Part shown: piece by piece, positions 63,240 to 64,000 of the stretch
How positions within the stretch are numbered: position 1 is the first letter of the stretch
Layout: every line of letters starts with the position of its first letter
Assembly (NCBI GenBank): GCA_963169105.1
Contig: OY720639.1
Location: 119,557,117-119,621,116 of the forward strand
Direction: 5' to 3'
DNA length: 64,000 nt
Source: Ceriagrion tenellum
Taxonomy: Eukaryota; Arthropoda; Insecta; Odonata; Coenagrionidae
Notes under the pieces: model-generated
Databases searched by the model: none
Seen by the model: only the letters and a program-made list of their open reading frames with translations
What the model was told of the DNA's origin: nothing
Translations under genes and position numbers: made by a program

Positions 63240-64000
63240 TTCATTGCTAAAGAATAAGTGGCAATTCTGTAACAAAATGAGTGTGCCCAAAAAAAAAGCA
63301 TTTCCCAAAAAAAGCCTTTCCACAACATGGACGTATTACACCCATTTACACTGTAATGCGCAGTAGTAGGTGCGTATTACTGCGCAAGCAATGTGTTCCT
63401 CGCCTCCACGCCTTAAGAAAGAAGATTTCACGGGGTAAGATGGACACCTGCATGTTTTGTGATATTAGCGTGAGGCCATGAAATTGTGATATTTCTGCAG
63501 AGGGTGAGGTGTCGACTAGGCTGAAAAAAATGGCTCTCGTGATTATTTTGTAGCAAAAAAAGTAATGAAAAGATTACTATGGTTTAAATGAATGAGGAAG
63601 TTGTGGACTGCCGAGGAGATGGCGTACAGTGAAAATGAGTGCAGAAATCTAAATCAACGCATCGCGGGAGCTCCGTTACAGCTATATTGGCAAAGCCGGC
63701 AGCTGTAGATCCTCATGGATGAGAGTGAATAGAATAAAGTATTGCGGTGTGATAACGCGTATGTAGCCACAGTTTGTTCGTCGACAAATAATTTTTTCGA
63801 AGGCCGTCATCACGTGGGACACCGTCGTTTTTTCTAAGGATTTCAATATAGCAATACTGAAAGTGTAAATCATTTATTTCTCCCACTTCAAAAAGAAGAT
63901 TACCTGTATTTTACTGGAGAGTATTTCTCATTTTGGGAGATGGATTGGTAACCCTCCTTTGTATTGGTTGTCTTCGTGTTGGTGTCCTGCAATGGGTGAT
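63240..64000. repeat. Start of a diverged third tandem unit C
   Basis: From about 63080 onward the sequence aligns with the A/B junction and the first 620 bases of units A and B. Shared landmarks include the CTGCGCAAGCAATGTGTTCC block at about 63380 and the TTTTGGGAGATGGATTGGTA block near 63933. Substitutions and small indels are frequent, perhaps a fifth of positions by eye. This implies an older array that continues beyond the window. Confidence 0.85.

Larger units (their letters stand above)
33930..63240. repeat. Tandem duplication unit B (about 29.3 kb)
   Basis: This is the direct repeat of unit A in the same orientation. It lacks the 4-kb Tc1-like insertion and has a 537-bp deletion replaced by 13 bp near 44339. 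It keeps about 330 bp at 49927-50254 that are lost from unit A. Its last 4.4 kb are only diverged homologues of the unit A 3' flank, so the two units do not come from a single clean copying of one template. Confidence 0.95.

Noticed and set aside
1..64000. CRISPR arrays, bacterial operons or plasmid features
   Set aside because: None are present. The spliced gene structure and the transposon families are eukaryotic.

Overview
The window is AT-rich, repeat-dense animal nuclear DNA, most likely from an arthropod and probably an insect. Coding DNA is sparse. It is split by kilobase introns with GT/AG borders and surrounded by hAT, Tc1/mariner-like, LINE and tRNA-derived SINE remnants. I see no operons, bacterial genes, rRNA or functional tRNA. 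The species cannot be named from the sequence.

The window is a large tandem duplication. Unit A (1-33929) and unit B (33930 to about 63240) run head to tail, and a more diverged third unit (C) starts at about 63240 and leaves the window. A and B are nearly identical for most of their first 29 kb. They drift apart in the last coding exon and differ strongly in the 3' flank (28968-33929 against 58875-63240).

Each unit carries one three-exon gene on the + strand. Exon 1 encodes a signal peptide, exon 2 a short acidic stretch, and exon 3 a 2.1-kb uninterrupted block. The exon phases join without a break and give secreted proteins of 771 residues (A) and 766 residues (B). Exon 3 encodes four consecutive, divergent domains of the peptidoglycan recognition protein (PGRP / type 2 amidase) fold. 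The fold signatures (GGDGNVYEGRGW-like strand, DYKV strand, C-x5-C pair, closing W-x-x-W) are retained, but the zinc ligands of the amidase are missing from all four domains. The product is therefore probably a non-catalytic, multivalent secreted recognition or decoy protein.

Layout of each unit: 5' flank with a foldback palindrome, a LINE reverse transcriptase fragment and a hammerhead-like motif; an antisense LINE fragment and a long-TIR MITE; exon 1; intron 1 with a SINE; exon 2; intron 2 with a LINE tail and a complete but dead hAT element; exon 3; then a 3' flank rich in inverted repeats. Unit A alone has a 4-kb Tc1/mariner-like insertion (7228-11256), whose intact empty TA site is present in unit B. 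The A/B/C identity pattern fits unequal crossing-over between already diverged tandem copies, with the exchange in or near exon 3.
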